Shown piece after piece: positions 24,680-32,349 of a stretch of DNA of 48,106 bases. Source of the DNA: Chlamydiota bacterium (GTDB lineage: Bacteria > Chlamydiota > Chlamydiia > Chlamydiales > JABDDJ01); the NCBI GenBank assembly GCA_013287645.1, contig JABDDJ010000011.1, forward strand, positions 3,489-51,594. The letters run 5' to 3'. Made by a program: the position numbers and the translations under genes. The notes under the pieces are model-generated. The model worked only from the letters and a program-made list of their open reading frames with translations, was not told the origin of the DNA and ran no database searches. The stretch's first letter is position 1, and every line of letters begins with the position of its first letter.

Positions 24680-25452
24680 TGCTACTAGATTCGCATGCGC
24701 ATCTTACGAGTGAGATGTGCGTCAATGAGGCTCCCCTATTAGTGGAAACTGCAAAATCTGCTGGAGTTGCCACTATCATTAATATTTGTACCGATAGAGC
24801 CTCTTTAGATGCTGGTTTAGAATTAAGAAAAAAATACCCCACAGTGTATAATGCGGGTGCTACTACCCCGCATGATGTGCTTCAAGAGGGTGAAACTAAT
24901 TTTGAATACTTTGCAGAACATGCTCGAACAGGCAATTTAATTGCTGTAGGTGAAACCGGATTGGACTACTTCTATGAGCATTCGCCCAAAGATCTGCAAC
25001 AACATTTTTTGATAAAATATTTAAAATTGGCTCTAGAATGTAAGCTTCCAGTGATTATTCATTGCCGCGAAGCATTTCAGGACTTGTTTAAGATTATCGA
25101 TACGCAGTATACTATAGAAGGAAGACCTGCACCAGGAGTGCTTCACTGTTTTACTGGTACCCTTGACGAAGCTCGCCAAGTTTTGGAAAGAGGCTGGTAC
25201 ATATCGATCAGCGGGATAATTACATATAAAAAAAGCGATGACTTAAGAGCTGTAGCGAAAGAGATTCCCTTAGAAAGACTTTTTGTGGAAACTGATACAC
25301 CCTTTCTCGCTCCTCAAAAGTGGCGTGGACAGAAAAATCAACCGGCGTATCTGGTTGAAACTGTAAGGACTTTGGCTGAAGTTAAAGGAATTTCTTTAGA
25401 AGATATCGCGCACCAAACAGAACTTAATGCGCGCTCTTTTTTTAGAATTTGA
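24679..25452 (+). CDS. tatD: TatD family metal-dependent hydrolase (DNase)
   Basis: A 257-residue cytoplasmic protein with all TatD metal ligands: DSHAHL at the start (HxH), GETGLDYF (Glu and Asp), PVIIHCRE, GVLHCFTG and the final FVETDTPFLAPQ. TatD proteins are 3'-5' DNases or hydrolases in DNA repair. The start ATG shares the last base of the dsbD stop (TAATG), so translation is coupled. Length is normal. Confidence 0.95.
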   Translation: MLLDSHAHLTSEMCVNEAPLLVETAKSAGVATIINICTDRASLDAGLELRKKYPTVYNAGATTPHDVLQEGETNFEYFAEHARTGNLIAVGETGLDYFYEHSPKDLQQHFLIKYLKLALECKLPVIIHCREAFQDLFKIIDTQYTIEGRPAPGVLHCFTGTLDEARQVLERGWYISISGIITYKKSDDLRAVAKEIPLERLFVETDTPFLAPQKWRGQKNQPAYLVETVRTLAEVKGISLEDIAHQTELNARSFFRI

Positions 25453-25493
25453 ATTTGTGTATACTCGAAGTTTTTGTTTTGAGAGGAAAAAAA

Positions 25494-26480
25494 ATGGATA
25501 TTGAGCGACGTGCTCTTTACACATCACTACGCATCAGTTGGCTACAGGATCCGACGATTTCTGTAGAAGATTGGCAGGTAGAAGATTATCGAGAAATGCC
25601 CTATTCCGTATTGTTCGAAAGACTGCGCGATAAAGGGATTAACCTCGACCGCATCAACTTTATGTCGCTTGCGGAACAGCATGACACGCCAGAAGAGTTT
25701 TGTAGAGAGCTTTTAGAGAATCGCTCCTTAGAAATGAAAACCTATGATCAGGTTTACTTAGTCATATTTGAGCTGTGGCGTCGATTAATGACAGATAAGC
25801 CCTGTTTGACCGTTTTTTGCGATGAGTTAGACTATCTGATCACTATCTATGATGAAGGCGAAATCGACAATACAGAACAAATCCAGGATATTATAGCTAA
25901 CTTGCAAGTGATTTTAGAAGAGAATGCCGACCAAGGAGTTGATCCTCATAACGTATTAGAGTATGTAGCTACTGGCTGCGCACACGATATTGAAAGCTTC
26001 CTTTTGGACTATATTGCCGATCAGATTGATAACTCGAATTTTGCCTATGCATCAGAATTATTAGAGGGCTTTTCTGAATATATTTCAGGTATGAAATGGT
26101 TCGATTTGCAGCGAGCCCGGCTGATTGCTCAAAATGATCCACGCAGCGCCAACAGGGTAATTCAGCAACTTTTGGACGATTGTCAAGAAGATTCAGACTG
26201 TCTCGACTTTTATTTGGAAGTTTTGCATTTCCTTGCTACTGAAGGAGATGCGGCTTTTTTTCGCGAAATTTTTAATAAAACTATAACACTTTTGGAATCT
26301 GAAGAAGATTTTCAAGATCTACTCGAACTCTGTCTTGAGTATCACCAAAATCGCGATAATGATGGAAAAGTGGTTGCTTTACAAGGTATTCAAGCTACCA
26401 GACGCAAAAAGAACAACACCGCTCCATTAGATCCGGCCGACTTAGGTCTATCTACATTGCGACAACTAATGACAAATTGA
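25494..26480 (+). CDS. Acidic hypothetical protein
   Basis: I use the ATG at 25494 behind GAGAGGAAAA rather than the upstream in-frame ATG at 25449 that overlaps tatD. The 328-residue protein is soluble, strongly acidic (Glu/Asp-rich: EEDFQDLLELCLEYH, YDEGEIDNTEQIQDI) and helical, with no motif I know. The helical repeat pattern (SLAEQHDTPEEFCRELL, YIADQIDNSNFAYASELLEGF) could be a TPR-like superhelix. It lies between tatD and nrdJ. A role is unknown. Confidence 0.8.
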   Translation: MDIERRALYTSLRISWLQDPTISVEDWQVEDYREMPYSVLFERLRDKGINLDRINFMSLAEQHDTPEEFCRELLENRSLEMKTYDQVYLVIFELWRRLMTDKPCLTVFCDELDYLITIYDEGEIDNTEQIQDIIANLQVILEENADQGVDPHNVLEYVATGCAHDIESFLLDYIADQIDNSNFAYASELLEGFSEYISGMKWFDLQRARLIAQNDPRSANRVIQQLLDDCQEDSDCLDFYLEVLHFLATEGDAAFFREIFNKTITLLESEEDFQDLLELCLEYHQNRDNDGKVVALQGIQATRRKKNNTAPLDPADLGLSTLRQLMTN

Positions 26481-26543
26481 AGCCAATTTTTAATACGCAA
26501 ATCGGGCAATACCATAGGTTTGCGATTGAGTGCTTTCCTTTTA

Positions 26544-26574
26544 TTGACTTTAAACAGAAAAAAAGGGATATAAA
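26544..26574 (+). promoter_or_regulatory. Candidate promoter upstream of nrdJ
   Basis: TTGACT at 26544-26549 with TATAAA at 26569-26574 (19-base gap), or GATATA at 26567-26572 (17-base gap). It lies just upstream of the two NrdR-box-like palindromes, so a repressor there would lie at or just after the start site. Confidence 0.45.
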
Positions 26575-26583
26575 AGGACTTTC

Positions 26584-26631
26584 CTACAACCTATTGTAGT
26601 TTCGGATGTGGCAACATACAATATCTTGTAG
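26584..26631 (+). promoter_or_regulatory. Tandem NrdR-box-like palindromes before nrdJ
   Basis: Box 1, CTACAACCTATTGTAG (26584-26599), has perfect CTACAA/TTGTAG arms. Box 2, ATACAATATCTTGTAG (26616-26631), fits the NrdR core CWATATATWG at nine of ten positions, and box 1 fits at eight. The two cores start 32 bases apart, about three DNA turns, which is the arrangement known for NrdR, the ATP/dATP-sensing repressor of ribonucleotide reductase genes. NrdR itself is not in the window. Confidence 0.7.
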
Positions 26632-26679
26632 AATTCACTCACACAGCAAATACTTAGTACTTTTAAAGGGAGCAAGACG

Positions 26680-28695
26680 ATGACTAAACCCACACCACGC
26701 GCTATGGCTTTAGCGTTGCGTACCTACCACCGTCCCGTTGTTGAAGGTGGAACAATGCTTGAAGGCTGGAATCAAGTCGTTGATAGAGTCATTCAACATC
26801 AACGATGGCTTTGGGAACGAGCACTTAACCGTCAACTGAATGACCGCGAAGATGATGAATTAGAAGAGATTCGTCAATTAATTATCAACCGATGCATTGC
26901 TCCATCAGGTCGTACATTGTGGTTGGGAGGTACTGAACTTAGCAAGTCACGCGAATCATGCATGTTTAACTGCTCGTATACACATGTCGAGACGGTTTAT
27001 GATGTAGTAGATGTTTTGTGGCTGCTTCTTCAAGGGTGTGGTGTTGGTTTTAGACCCATTACAGGTACATTAAACGGGTTTAGAAGACCTCTTCAAGAGA
27101 TTAAAGTTATCCGCTCCAGACGCACTGAAAAAGGCGGAGTTCCCCATAACGTCGAGACATTTGATACCGTCACACAAGAATGGCGCATTAAGGTCGGTGA
27201 TTCAGCCGTCGCATGGGCCAAAGCTATTGGTAAGCTAGTCGCTGGCAAGTTTCCCGCTAAGACACTAGTCTTAGATTTTTCCGAAATTCGCCCTGCAGGT
27301 ACCCGTCTTAAAGGATATGGATGGATTTCATCCGGTGATGAGCAGATCGCAAAAGCATTTCAAGCCATTGCCAAAACACTCTCTGACCGCGCAGATCAGC
27401 TCCTAACCCGCATGGATATTTTAGACATCGTCAACTGGTTAGGCACCATCCTCTCTAGCCGACGCTCAGCCCAGATTGCCCTCTTTGAATATGGCATGCC
27501 CGAATGGCAGGACTTTGCTACAGCTAAGAAAGAGTGGTGGTTACGCAATAAAGCGCACCGACAACAGTCAAATAATAGCTTACTTTTCCGACGCAAACCT
27601 ACCCGTGCCGAGTTAGAAGAAGTATTTCAGTTAATGCTTGATGCAGGCGGCTCAGAGCCAGGCATGATCAATGCTGTTGAAGCAGAACGCCGTGCACCAT
27701 GGTTCCAAGGGGTTAATCCCTGTTGCGAGATCTTGTTAGGAAATAAGAGCTTTTGCAATTTGACAGAAGTTAACGTACTCGCGTTTAAAGGCGATAAGAT
27801 TGGCTTAGAACGCGCCCTGTACCTCGCTGGAAGGATGAACTACCGCCAGACCATGGTTAACCTTAGAGACGAGATTTTGCAAGAGGCTTGGCATCTAAAT
27901 AACTCCTTCTTGCATTTGTGTGGAGTGGGACTGACAGGAATTCGCGCACGCCCAGATTTGACAGCGTATGACTATAAACGCATGCGTAACATTACTGTTA
28001 GTGCCGCTTATAGCATGGCTTATGAGCTAGACTCCCCCCTTCCCAAAAACGTAACCTGCGTCAAGCCTAGCGGCACTTTGAGCAAGGTGATGGGCACAGA
28101 AAATTGGGGAGAGGTACCTGAAGGAGTGCATATGCCTTTAGGAAAATATATATTTAACAATGTGACCTTCTCTCGACATGATCCCTTAGTTACACGCTAC
28201 CGTGCGGCAGGTTATGAGATCATAGAGAAGCCCTTTGAGCCAGAATCTGTGCTTGTGAAGTTTCCAGTGCGCTATGATTCCGTACCCTTTATTCGCAAAA
28301 CGGCAACCCGTAAGAATGGCAAGGTAGAAGAGGTGGATATATGCGTTGATTCAGCAGTTGATCAGCTCAATATGTATAAGCTCTTACAAGAGACCTGGTG
28401 CGAGCAGAACGTTTCGAATACCATCTCTTATGATCCTTCAGAAGTACCAGCTATTATCGATTGGTTTTTAGATAATTGGGATACTTATGTGGGCGTTTCC
28501 TTTATCTTTAGAAATGATCCTACAAAGAATGCCGAAGATCTTGGGTACTCGTTCCTCCCCCAAGAGGTTACCACTCAAGAAAATTACGAGAACTACAAGT
28601 CGCAGCTTAAAGAGATTGACTATTCAGGCATCGAGATGGAAGACTCATTGCTCGAAGAGTCTTCTTGCCCAGGCGGCGCTTGCCCCGTTCGTTAA
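26680..28695 (+). CDS. nrdJ: Adenosylcobalamin-dependent ribonucleoside-triphosphate reductase (class II)
   Basis: Reduces ribonucleotides to deoxyribonucleotides with a coenzyme-B12-derived thiyl radical. The 671-residue protein resembles the monomeric Lactobacillus leichmannii RTPR (739 residues as I recall). NPCCEILL places the thiyl Cys at 348 with Asn346 and Glu350 in position; Cys359 lies 11 residues later, exactly as Cys408/Cys419 of RTPR. Cys98 (FNCSY) is the likely disulfide partner. The C-terminal SSCPGGACPVR holds a CxxxxC pair (663/668) that recycles the active-site disulfide, as in RTPR. The second Cys beside the thiyl Cys (CC instead of the common CG) is unusual. It is preceded by GGGAGC and two NrdR-like boxes. 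Cytoplasmic; needs imported or made B12. Confidence 0.93.
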   Translation: MTKPTPRAMALALRTYHRPVVEGGTMLEGWNQVVDRVIQHQRWLWERALNRQLNDREDDELEEIRQLIINRCIAPSGRTLWLGGTELSKSRESCMFNCSYTHVETVYDVVDVLWLLLQGCGVGFRPITGTLNGFRRPLQEIKVIRSRRTEKGGVPHNVETFDTVTQEWRIKVGDSAVAWAKAIGKLVAGKFPAKTLVLDFSEIRPAGTRLKGYGWISSGDEQIAKAFQAIAKTLSDRADQLLTRMDILDIVNWLGTILSSRRSAQIALFEYGMPEWQDFATAKKEWWLRNKAHRQQSNNSLLFRRKPTRAELEEVFQLMLDAGGSEPGMINAVEAERRAPWFQGVNPCCEILLGNKSFCNLTEVNVLAFKGDKIGLERALYLAGRMNYRQTMVNLRDEILQEAWHLNNSFLHLCGVGLTGIRARPDLTAYDYKRMRNITVSAAYSMAYELDSPLPKNVTCVKPSGTLSKVMGTENWGEVPEGVHMPLGKYIFNNVTFSRHDPLVTRYRAAGYEIIEKPFEPESVLVKFPVRYDSVPFIRKTATRKNGKVEEVDICVDSAVDQLNMYKLLQETWCEQNVSNTISYDPSEVPAIIDWFLDNWDTYVGVSFIFRNDPTKNAEDLGYSFLPQEVTTQENYENYKSQLKEIDYSGIEMEDSLLEESSCPGGACPVR

Positions 28696-28703
28696 AATCC
28701 CAC

Positions 28704-28729
28704 CGCGGCGACACTAACCCGTCGCCGCG
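28704..28729. terminator. Hairpin between convergent nrdJ and DUF29 genes
   Basis: CGCGGCGAC (28704-28712) and GTCGCCGCG (28721-28729) form a perfect 9-base-pair G+C-rich stem with an 8-base loop. There is no T-run on either side, so it is terminator-like but not a textbook intrinsic terminator. Confidence 0.55.
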
Positions 28730-28737
28730 AGTATACC

Positions 28738-29226
28738 TTAGATCAGATCTTTGATATCCCATGGACATTCCTTAGGAAAGAAACTTATCTCTTCCCCCGA
28801 TTCAATAGCTGCATTTTCTACAGCAGCTTCATAGCAAGAAGAAAAGATTGTTTTTAATTCGTTTTTTAAACTAGGGCTATCTTTTAGTATGCTATTAATT
28901 GCGCGGCGTGCATTTACTACAGAATTTTTCCATGAATTAGAGTTTTCTTGCCTCTCTGGAGTATATTGTAATTTTAAAAGATGTTCTAAAAGTCTTATAA
29001 ATTGGCTATGCAAAGCCCTTCTATCAGATTTTCCCAAGGACTTAATCTCCTCTACTAAGTTTTGGATATCCAATTTTGAATATTCTCCTTTAAGGAGCAA
29101 TTTAGATTGAGTATTCGTCCATTTATAGAAATCTTTGTCGTACAATTCCCCTAAGGTTTTTTCTTCAGGGGGAGCTTTAAGAGACATCTTTTTTGAATAC
29201 AAATGCACTTTTTTTTGCTTAGCCAT
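28738..29226 (-). CDS. DUF29 family protein
   Basis: I start at the ATG at 29226, six bases after GAGGT, not at the GTG at 29238. The 162-residue protein has the DUF29 pattern: LGELYDKDFYKWTNTQSKLLLKGEYSKLDIQNLVEEIKSLGKSDRRAL, then LLKLQYTPER and a C-terminal helical part. DUF29 is common in cyanobacteria and other bacteria, and its function is unknown; members are often found in accessory regions near toxin-antitoxin genes. It is basic at the N-terminus (MAKQKKVHLYSKK), soluble, and convergent with nrdJ. Confidence 0.85.
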   Translation of the reverse strand: MAKQKKVHLYSKKMSLKAPPEEKTLGELYDKDFYKWTNTQSKLLLKGEYSKLDIQNLVEEIKSLGKSDRRALHSQFIRLLEHLLKLQYTPERQENSNSWKNSVVNARRAINSILKDSPSLKNELKTIFSSCYEAAVENAAIESGEEISFFPKECPWDIKDLI

Positions 29227-29336
29227 AAGGTACCTCACGACTCAAATATAAATGAATGTAGACTTTTCAGGTCCCCGAGCAGATAATTTAACTAGATTAC
29301 TGTGTCAGTGTCTAGTGGAAAATGATCACCTCGAAT

Positions 29337-29416
29337 TTAACGCAGAGGCGGAGAGACAGGGAGGCGCAGAGAAAGTATTATCTCTGCGTCGCCCCGTCTC
29401 TCCGCCTCTGCGTTAA
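29337..29416. repeat. Palindromic repeat (CGCAGAGG family)
   Basis: The arms are 29337-29372 and 29381-29416, 36 bases each with three mismatches around an 8-base loop. The outer ends TTAACGCAGAGGCG / CGCCTCTGCGTTAA match those of the element at 20691. It lies in the otherwise plain gap 29227-29510 between divergent genes. I see nothing else supported in that gap beyond the ribosome site of the next gene. Confidence 0.9.
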
Positions 29417-29510
29417 TCATTAGGCCCTATGTTCAGAGTTCACTAATTGCGAATATTTATTAAATCAATTATCTTAAGTATATAATAACGGTTCATTACT
29501 GGAGGTAATT

Positions 29511-29771
29511 ATGAAAAAATTACTTATTTTAGTTCTTCCCTTATTAACCCTTATAGGTTCCAATTTCCTTGATGCCCAGGGGTTTTTCAATCATCCTAGG
29601 GATTTTAATAGAGGAGACGGCAATAACTATTATAACAACGATTCCGAAGATAATAACGAAGTTCCCAATATTGAGCACATTTACAAAGAGGATACCAATG
29701 GAGTAATCAACTATACAACAACACCGCCTCCAGCTCAACAGCCTGCGGCTAGTCAAGATAAAACAAAATAA
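29511..29771 (+). CDS. Small secreted Asn-rich hypothetical protein
   Basis: An 86-residue protein with a perfect GGAGGT ribosome site, a signal peptide (MKKLLILVLPLLTLIG, LDA-QG) and a low-complexity mature part rich in Asn/Asp (GDGNNYYNNDSEDNN) ending in TTTPPPAQQP. The mature part has no fold signals that I know. It could be a small surface or secreted protein. Followed after 18 bases by the next gene on the same strand. Confidence 0.7.
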   Translation: MKKLLILVLPLLTLIGSNFLDAQGFFNHPRDFNRGDGNNYYNNDSEDNNEVPNIEHIYKEDTNGVINYTTTPPPAQQPAASQDKTK

Positions 29772-29789
29772 AAAAAGTTTGGAAGTTTC

Positions 29790-31040
29790 ATGATATATTT
29801 GAGTAGCAATTTGAGTTCTTGTAATAGAATGGGTATAGGACCTAAAACACCTTCATTATCTACCGCGCAACAGACCGTTGTTAATATTACCGAAAGATCT
29901 TTGCGTCCTTCTGAGGAGAAGGCTGCAAAGTGGATGAATAAAGGCAAACTCTTAGGCTTTAATAGATGCGAATGCGCAAGTCATACTAGTAAAAAAAGAG
30001 AGGCAATTGAGGAAAAGATACTCAGTGAATTTACAAAACTTTATCCTGATAAAGACATGCAATATCATATTTTAAGCATAGGATCAGGTGAGCTTTTACA
30101 AGATTTTTTGTTATTAAAATCATTAGTTCATCTCGGTTATAAAAATATTAATATAACTTTTGTTGGTCCAACGTTTAATAATAATCATTTTAAAAAACTA
30201 TTTTTAAATATTGAAGATTGGACGGAAAAAACAAATCAAAAGAAAGGGATAAAGTTAACGGTAGAAAAACTCAGCTCAGTTGATGATGTTTTAAATTCAC
30301 AGCCCGAAAAAAAATATCATTGTGTTTATGCAATTGATATGTGTGTTTTAAAAAGCTGTTGGGAAAACGTGATTTTTAAACTGCGAGAGTGCTTATCAAA
30401 TGATGCCCCTATGTTTGTAACTGCATTCAATAAACGTATAGTTATTAAAAAAGATGACTTTAAATTAAACGAAGAAAAAGGCAATGGCTGGCAAGAACCT
30501 AAAATTATACATGATTATGTGAACAATCACACAAATAACGAAAAAACTATCCACTTGGCTGTTTATGATCCAGATAATTTTATCGAGTCGGGATTTCTCT
30601 ATTTAGCAGATCTTGTTGCCAAAGGATATAAAAAATTTACAATCGATCTAAATACTCATCCCGATTATATTTCTAGTTCTACCAAAAATGATATTGAATC
30701 TCTGATTAAATCATATACCAATAATAATCCGAACATTCAAATTGAACTCAAACTTGTTGATAAATTTGGGGATAAATATGATATAATGTTTGTCCATTCT
30801 ATCGAACTTATCAATAATAAATACTTTATTAAAGAAAAGCTTTTAGAAAAGATTAAGAAAAAAGGAATGATCATCCTTGAATTAGGAGGTTATGAGAGTG
30901 ATTATGCCTTGAGGAAATCTGGAATTTATCAGTCGGAAAATTCAAGATTTGTCCAAGAAAAGACCAAAAGACGTAATGAAGTCCTAGATGCAACAAATGA
31001 ATTTAAAAGGACTTTTGAAGATAAATTAGTCTATTTTTAA
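29790..31040 (+). CDS. Hypothetical protein with two Rossmann-like halves
   Basis: A 416-residue, A+T-rich, Lys/Asn-rich gene with no signal peptide. The first half has YHILSIGSGELLQDFLLLKSLVHLGYKNINITFVG (about residues 91-125), like motif I of a SAM methyltransferase, and YHCVYAIDM later. The second half repeats the layout: IHLAVYDPDNFIESGFLYLADLVAKGYKKFTIDLNT, then KYDIMFVHSIELI and GMIILELGGYE. The two parts look like a tandem duplication that has diverged. A methyltransferase-like or binding function is possible. ATG at 29790 lies in TCATG with a weak ribosome site (GGAAG). Confidence 0.7.
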   Translation: MIYLSSNLSSCNRMGIGPKTPSLSTAQQTVVNITERSLRPSEEKAAKWMNKGKLLGFNRCECASHTSKKREAIEEKILSEFTKLYPDKDMQYHILSIGSGELLQDFLLLKSLVHLGYKNINITFVGPTFNNNHFKKLFLNIEDWTEKTNQKKGIKLTVEKLSSVDDVLNSQPEKKYHCVYAIDMCVLKSCWENVIFKLRECLSNDAPMFVTAFNKRIVIKKDDFKLNEEKGNGWQEPKIIHDYVNNHTNNEKTIHLAVYDPDNFIESGFLYLADLVAKGYKKFTIDLNTHPDYISSSTKNDIESLIKSYTNNNPNIQIELKLVDKFGDKYDIMFVHSIELINNKYFIKEKLLEKIKKKGMIILELGGYESDYALRKSGIYQSENSRFVQEKTKRRNEVLDATNEFKRTFEDKLVYF

Positions 31041-31074
31041 TGCAAACTATGCAATATAGCCTCTGGTGTATAAT

Positions 31075-31301
31075 TTACCATTCTTCATTTTCTTTTGGGC
31101 TATCATCTAAAAGAGGATGATGTTGATTTTTTTCGGTGATTTCCTTTAGCATTTCAGCCAAATTATACTTTTGCCGCGCTTCCACAATAAGCTTTCCATC
31201 CTCAATACTAACCAAAATATGACTAACGTGTTTCAGATTTAGTTGTTTAGTAAGCTTCATAGGAATCCTAAATTGATTTTTCTAAAGAACTTAACTTTCA
31301 C
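31075..31301 (-). pseudogene. Frameshifted MazE-like antitoxin relic
   Basis: The open part (ATG 31260 to stop at 31075, 61 residues) matches the C-terminal two thirds of MazE/AbrB-type antitoxins: LTKQLNLKHVSHILVSIEDGKLIVEARQKYNLAEMLKEITEKNQH, ending in NEEW, where family members end in a similar GKEVW. In the same frame the codons just upstream read FRIP, the conserved RIP of MazE, but a stop lies five codons above. In another frame a GTG at 31301 gives VKFFRKINLGF, the missing first strand (normally KWGNSLG), so one frameshift near 31265 has broken the gene. No mazF follows before the convergent gene at 31040, so it is an orphan remnant. Confidence 0.6.
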
Positions 31302-31316
31302 TAAGCAAATTCAATA

Positions 31317-31344
31317 CTGCAAAAAGCATTTTCGCTTTTTACAG
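31317..31344 (-). terminator. Hairpin at end of HicB-like gene
   Basis: CTGCAAAAAGC (31317-31327) pairs with GCTTTTTACAG (31334-31344) with one mismatch around a six-base loop. It covers the stop of the minus-strand HicB gene. The T-run is inside the stem, so termination strength is unclear. Confidence 0.4.
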
Positions 31345-31614
31345 TAATGGATCTCTTTGTCTTCTTAGTGCAAAAGCAGATAAAAGATTGCTGTCGCTAC
31401 AGCTGATTTCAAATAAATCATTACCATAATAAGTCACTTTAATTTCGAACTCAAAACCTTCAAAAGTCTCTTCCATTAATAACTGTATCGCATCTGAAAT
31501 CATAAATAAAGCATCTTTCCTTGTGGTTCCTTGAGTCATTACATGTAGATAAGGTACTTCTACTAACCAGCCGGGATCTTTGCCGTCTTTCCAAACTCGT
31601 CCTTCTAATTCCAT
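31339..31614 (-). CDS. hicB: HicB-like antitoxin, apparently shortened
   Basis: A 91-residue protein with the HicB core GWLVEVPYLHVMTQGTTRKDALFMISDAIQLLM, followed by a short second part ending LLSAFALRRQRDPLL. Many family members go on after LRRQR into a helix-turn-helix; here the protein stops four residues later, so the DNA-binding end is missing. It starts one base from the end of the upstream gene (31616), in the same operon. No HicA is directly attached to it. It may be a free antitoxin or a decaying one. Confidence 0.75.
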   Translation of the reverse strand: MELEGRVWKDGKDPGWLVEVPYLHVMTQGTTRKDALFMISDAIQLLMEETFEGFEFEIKVTYYGNDLFEISCSDSNLLSAFALRRQRDPLL

Positions 31615-31615
31615 G

Positions 31616-32044
31616 TTATTTGCGCAGTATGTGTTTATGAGTATGGGCTTGATAAGCAGACATAAACCCTAGTCCTCGAAGATGAGAGATTGTACTAGGA
31701 TTGCTAATCCACTCTGCAACATCTTGAGGAAGAGTAACACGTTTTGTAGGCTCTTTTATAGATCCCTTAGGCCTTCCAGATCCTTCTCGTTTTCCACCAC
31801 GACCAGTTGTTTTCTTTTCTGTTAAAGGACTTAGATTATCATTGAGCCTCTCTTCGATAAAGTCGTGAAGATACAAGGGATAGTTCTTGATGACTTCTTC
31901 TTTGGAATCTCCAGAATATTCGACGGGATAAGCTGGATGACTAAAAATCCATGTATCAAACTTTTTATCAAACCAAGGATTAATGTCACCAATCTCTTGT
32001 AGAGCAATCTTTAAATGCTCTTTGATTTCTTTTTTGGTGGCCAT
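31616..32044 (-). CDS. HicB-like antitoxin with basic linker and RHH-like end
   Basis: A 142-residue protein. The N-terminal part FDTWIFSHPAYPVEYSGDSKEEVIKNYPLYLHDFIEERL follows the HicB half-RNaseH pattern (strand, Gly-Asp-Ser/Thr, helix). Then comes a basic linker GRGGKREGSGRPKGS and KRVTLPQDVAEWI, which looks like a ribbon-helix-helix DNA-binding unit. It overlaps the upstream small gene by 34 bases, as expected for toxin-antitoxin pairs. The pairing with 32011-32259 as a HicAB-like system is inferred. Confidence 0.6.
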   Translation of the reverse strand: MATKKEIKEHLKIALQEIGDINPWFDKKFDTWIFSHPAYPVEYSGDSKEEVIKNYPLYLHDFIEERLNDNLSPLTEKKTTGRGGKREGSGRPKGSIKEPTKRVTLPQDVAEWISNPSTISHLRGLGFMSAYQAHTHKHILRK

Positions 32045-32259
32045 ACTAAACCCCTTTCTTTAAATTCTTGCTCTGTTTTATGAACACTTCGCGCAACAAC
32101 TTCCTGTTTTGTTTTTTTTCCGTGGCTAATTTTGATAGCGCAGACAAAAGTGCCATTTTCATCATGTAATTTATAATCGACAGAACCTTTCTTTAAACTC
32201 CACCCAACTATTTTTAAATATTGTAGATAGGTCTTTTCATCGAGTGGTTTGTATACCAT
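32011..32259 (-). CDS. Small HicA-like toxin candidate
   Basis: An 82-residue basic protein with LKIVGWSLKKGSVDYKLHDENGTFVCAIKISHGKKTKQEV, similar in layout to HicA (GW, K-GS, then strands and a basic end). The His of the GSHH motif that HicA uses is not present, so activity as an RNase is uncertain; a His in ISHGK may not replace it. It is the first gene of the minus-strand set 32259 to 31339 and overlaps the next gene by 34 bases. It could equally be another small DNA- or RNA-binding protein. Confidence 0.5.
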   Translation of the reverse strand: MVYKPLDEKTYLQYLKIVGWSLKKGSVDYKLHDENGTFVCAIKISHGKKTKQEVVARSVHKTEQEFKERGLVWPPKKKSKSI

Positions 32260-32349
32260 GAGAATCCCTTTTCTATTATTTTAGGTTATTCAGTCAAAAA
32301 AATCAAACATTTTTATTATTTTGCTAGGAGAAAAAAAATTACAGTGGCT

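Noticed and set aside
28704..28729. Hairpin after nrdJ as a riboswitch (for example cobalamin)
   Set aside because: It lies downstream of the stop between convergent genes and is too small; no B12-box-like sequence was seen in the nrdJ leader either.
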